Below, piece by piece: positions 63,286 to 64,000 of a stretch of DNA of 64,000 nucleotides (positions within the stretch are counted from its first letter, which is position 1; each line of letters starts with the position of its first letter). This DNA comes from Sphingopyxis sp. H053 (GTDB lineage Bacteria; Pseudomonadota; Alphaproteobacteria; Sphingomonadales; Sphingomonadaceae). The stretch covers positions 241,001 to 305,000 of the forward strand of contig NZ_LNRU01000007.1 of the NCBI RefSeq assembly GCF_001468225.1, given 5' to 3'. Below the pieces are notes generated by a model. The model searched no databases. It was not told the origin of the DNA and worked only from the letters and a program-made list of their open reading frames with translations. Position numbers and translations under genes: made by a program.

Positions 63286-63711
63286 ATGACGATCGGAGCG
63301 ATTCTTCATGGACGGACCGGGACAATCATCTCGGCGGGGCCGGGCGACACGGTGCGGACGGTGGTCGACCTGCTCGCGCAGAATCGAATCGGCGCGGTGC
63401 CGGTCGTCGAGGGCGATTCGATCGTCGGCATCTTTTCCGAACGCGACATCGTGCGGCTCTTGTCTTCCTATGGCCCCGAAACACTCGACCGCAGCCTCGA
63501 CGAGGTGATGACCAAATCGCCGGTGACCTGCGATCCCAGCATGGCGGTGATCGGGGCGCTCTCGCAGATGACGCAGAAACGCATTCGCCACCTGCCGGTG
63601 GTCGATGGCGGCCGACTCGTCGGATTCATATCGATCGGCGACCTCGTCAAATATCGTATCGACCGGATCGAGGCCGAGGCTGCCGCGATGCGCGACTATA
63701 TAGCGTCATAA
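63286..63711 (+). CDS. CBS domain pair protein
   Basis: 141 residues from ATG 63286 with GGGAGCGG upstream. Two CBS motifs make up the whole protein: DTVRTVVDLLAQNRIGAVPVVE...SERDIVRLL and ALSQMTQKRIRHLPVVDGG...GDLVKYRI. Stand-alone CBS pairs bind adenine nucleotides and regulate partner proteins. The partner is not evident here. Confidence 0.92.
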   Translation: MTIGAILHGRTGTIISAGPGDTVRTVVDLLAQNRIGAVPVVEGDSIVGIFSERDIVRLLSSYGPETLDRSLDEVMTKSPVTCDPSMAVIGALSQMTQKRIRHLPVVDGGRLVGFISIGDLVKYRIDRIEAEAAAMRDYIAS

Positions 63712-64000
63712 CGGCGGCGCGCTGCCGGGCCCGGCGGGCGCGACAAGCGCAAGCCCCGCCGCCCCTTTCTCTCTTCTATATATAGGGCGCCATATAACAG
63801 CGCCCGTCGGCGGTCGGCGGAGCCACCCATCCGCTTGGGCGGCCGCCAGATGAGTCGAATCGTCGGGATTGGCCTTTGAACGTCGGTATCCGCGCCCACG
63901 TCCGCCAGATTCGCGAGCAAATCGATCGAATCAATCGCGCGGCGCATGCGAATCCGCGACTGCGAGGGGCGGCGGGGAACGGAATCACCCATTCGGTCAT
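63712..64000. other. Window end without an assigned gene
   Basis: Contains CTATATATAG near 63776 and a GGGCGC/GCGCCC hairpin around 63785-63805. A plus-strand frame from TTG 63876 to the window end reads protein-like (NVGIRAHVRQIREQIDRIN) and may be the start of a gene beyond the window. Two overlapping minus-strand frames also exist. I cannot decide between them. Confidence 0.2.

Overview
The window is GC-rich, densely packed chromosomal DNA from an alphaproteobacterium, most likely a sphingomonad (Sphingopyxis-like). The reasons are the ccoGIS/hemN/hemA block, the DUF4167 protein downstream of prmC, a very large NAD-dependent glutamate dehydrogenase, a PAS_5 regulator, and an EcfG-type and a GTTC-N7-GTTC LexA-type regulatory site. 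The genus is inferred, not proven. I found no tRNA, rRNA, IS element, phage or CRISPR array. Most of the window is core metabolism, envelope and regulation.

Layout. 1-3.8 kb: the end of a cbb3 cytochrome oxidase assembly operon (ccoG partial, fixH, ccoI, ccoS, then a small Cys-rich secreted protein), with every junction overlapping. 3.8-6.6 kb: hemN behind a perfect FNR/FixK box, then hemA, supplying haem for the oxidase. 6.6-7.2 kb: a lower-GC gap with a candidate 23-residue peptide gene that has its own promoter, a strong Shine-Dalgarno and a terminator. 7.2-15 kb: an OsmC-like protein, a TetR repressor and an RND efflux operon (adaptor, pump, outer-membrane factor) sharing an operator with tetR. 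15-18.5 kb: a MocR regulator, a DUF983 protein and a PAS_5 regulator. 18.7-24.2 kb: NAD-glutamate dehydrogenase coupled to an ATP-grasp protein. 24.2-28.5 kb: a membrane protein overlapping a ribbon-helix-helix protein, a membrane-bound LuxR-HTH/DUF4019 protein, phaB-like reductase and a DUF1963 protein. 28.5-34.7 kb: ferrochelatase coupled to a Tat-exported molybdopterin subunit, a SIMPL lipoprotein, and an mrp/CoA-binding/lipoprotein operon. 34.7-38.4 kb: hflK-hflC-degP, envelope and membrane protein quality control. 38.4-46.6 kb: a VOC protein behind a LexA-like box, a nucleotidyltransferase-like protein, a HerA-class ATPase coupled to a globin-like protein, an M1 aminopeptidase, a P450 and a small membrane protein with an EcfG promoter. 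46.6-55 kb: thioesterase, queF, sseA, metC-like lyase, MscS channel, ppa and an M61 peptidase. 55-58.2 kb: hisS-prfA-prmC. 58.4-64 kb: DUF4167 protein, tandem DUF4139 proteins, acyl-CoA thioesterase, a small membrane protein and a CBS protein.

Intergenic gaps often carry palindromic repeats. There are at least three families: a 131-bp element in two opposite-facing copies, short hairpins with a CCCGCGAAGGCGGG core, and a hairpin built on GGGATCCCGGATCAA. The clearest functional theme is microaerobic respiration with haem supply in the first 6.6 kb. The most unusual small-scale features are the 23-residue peptide unit, a terminator whose 3' arm is also the Shine-Dalgarno of a DUF4139 gene, and strong terminators lying where no known upstream gene ends.
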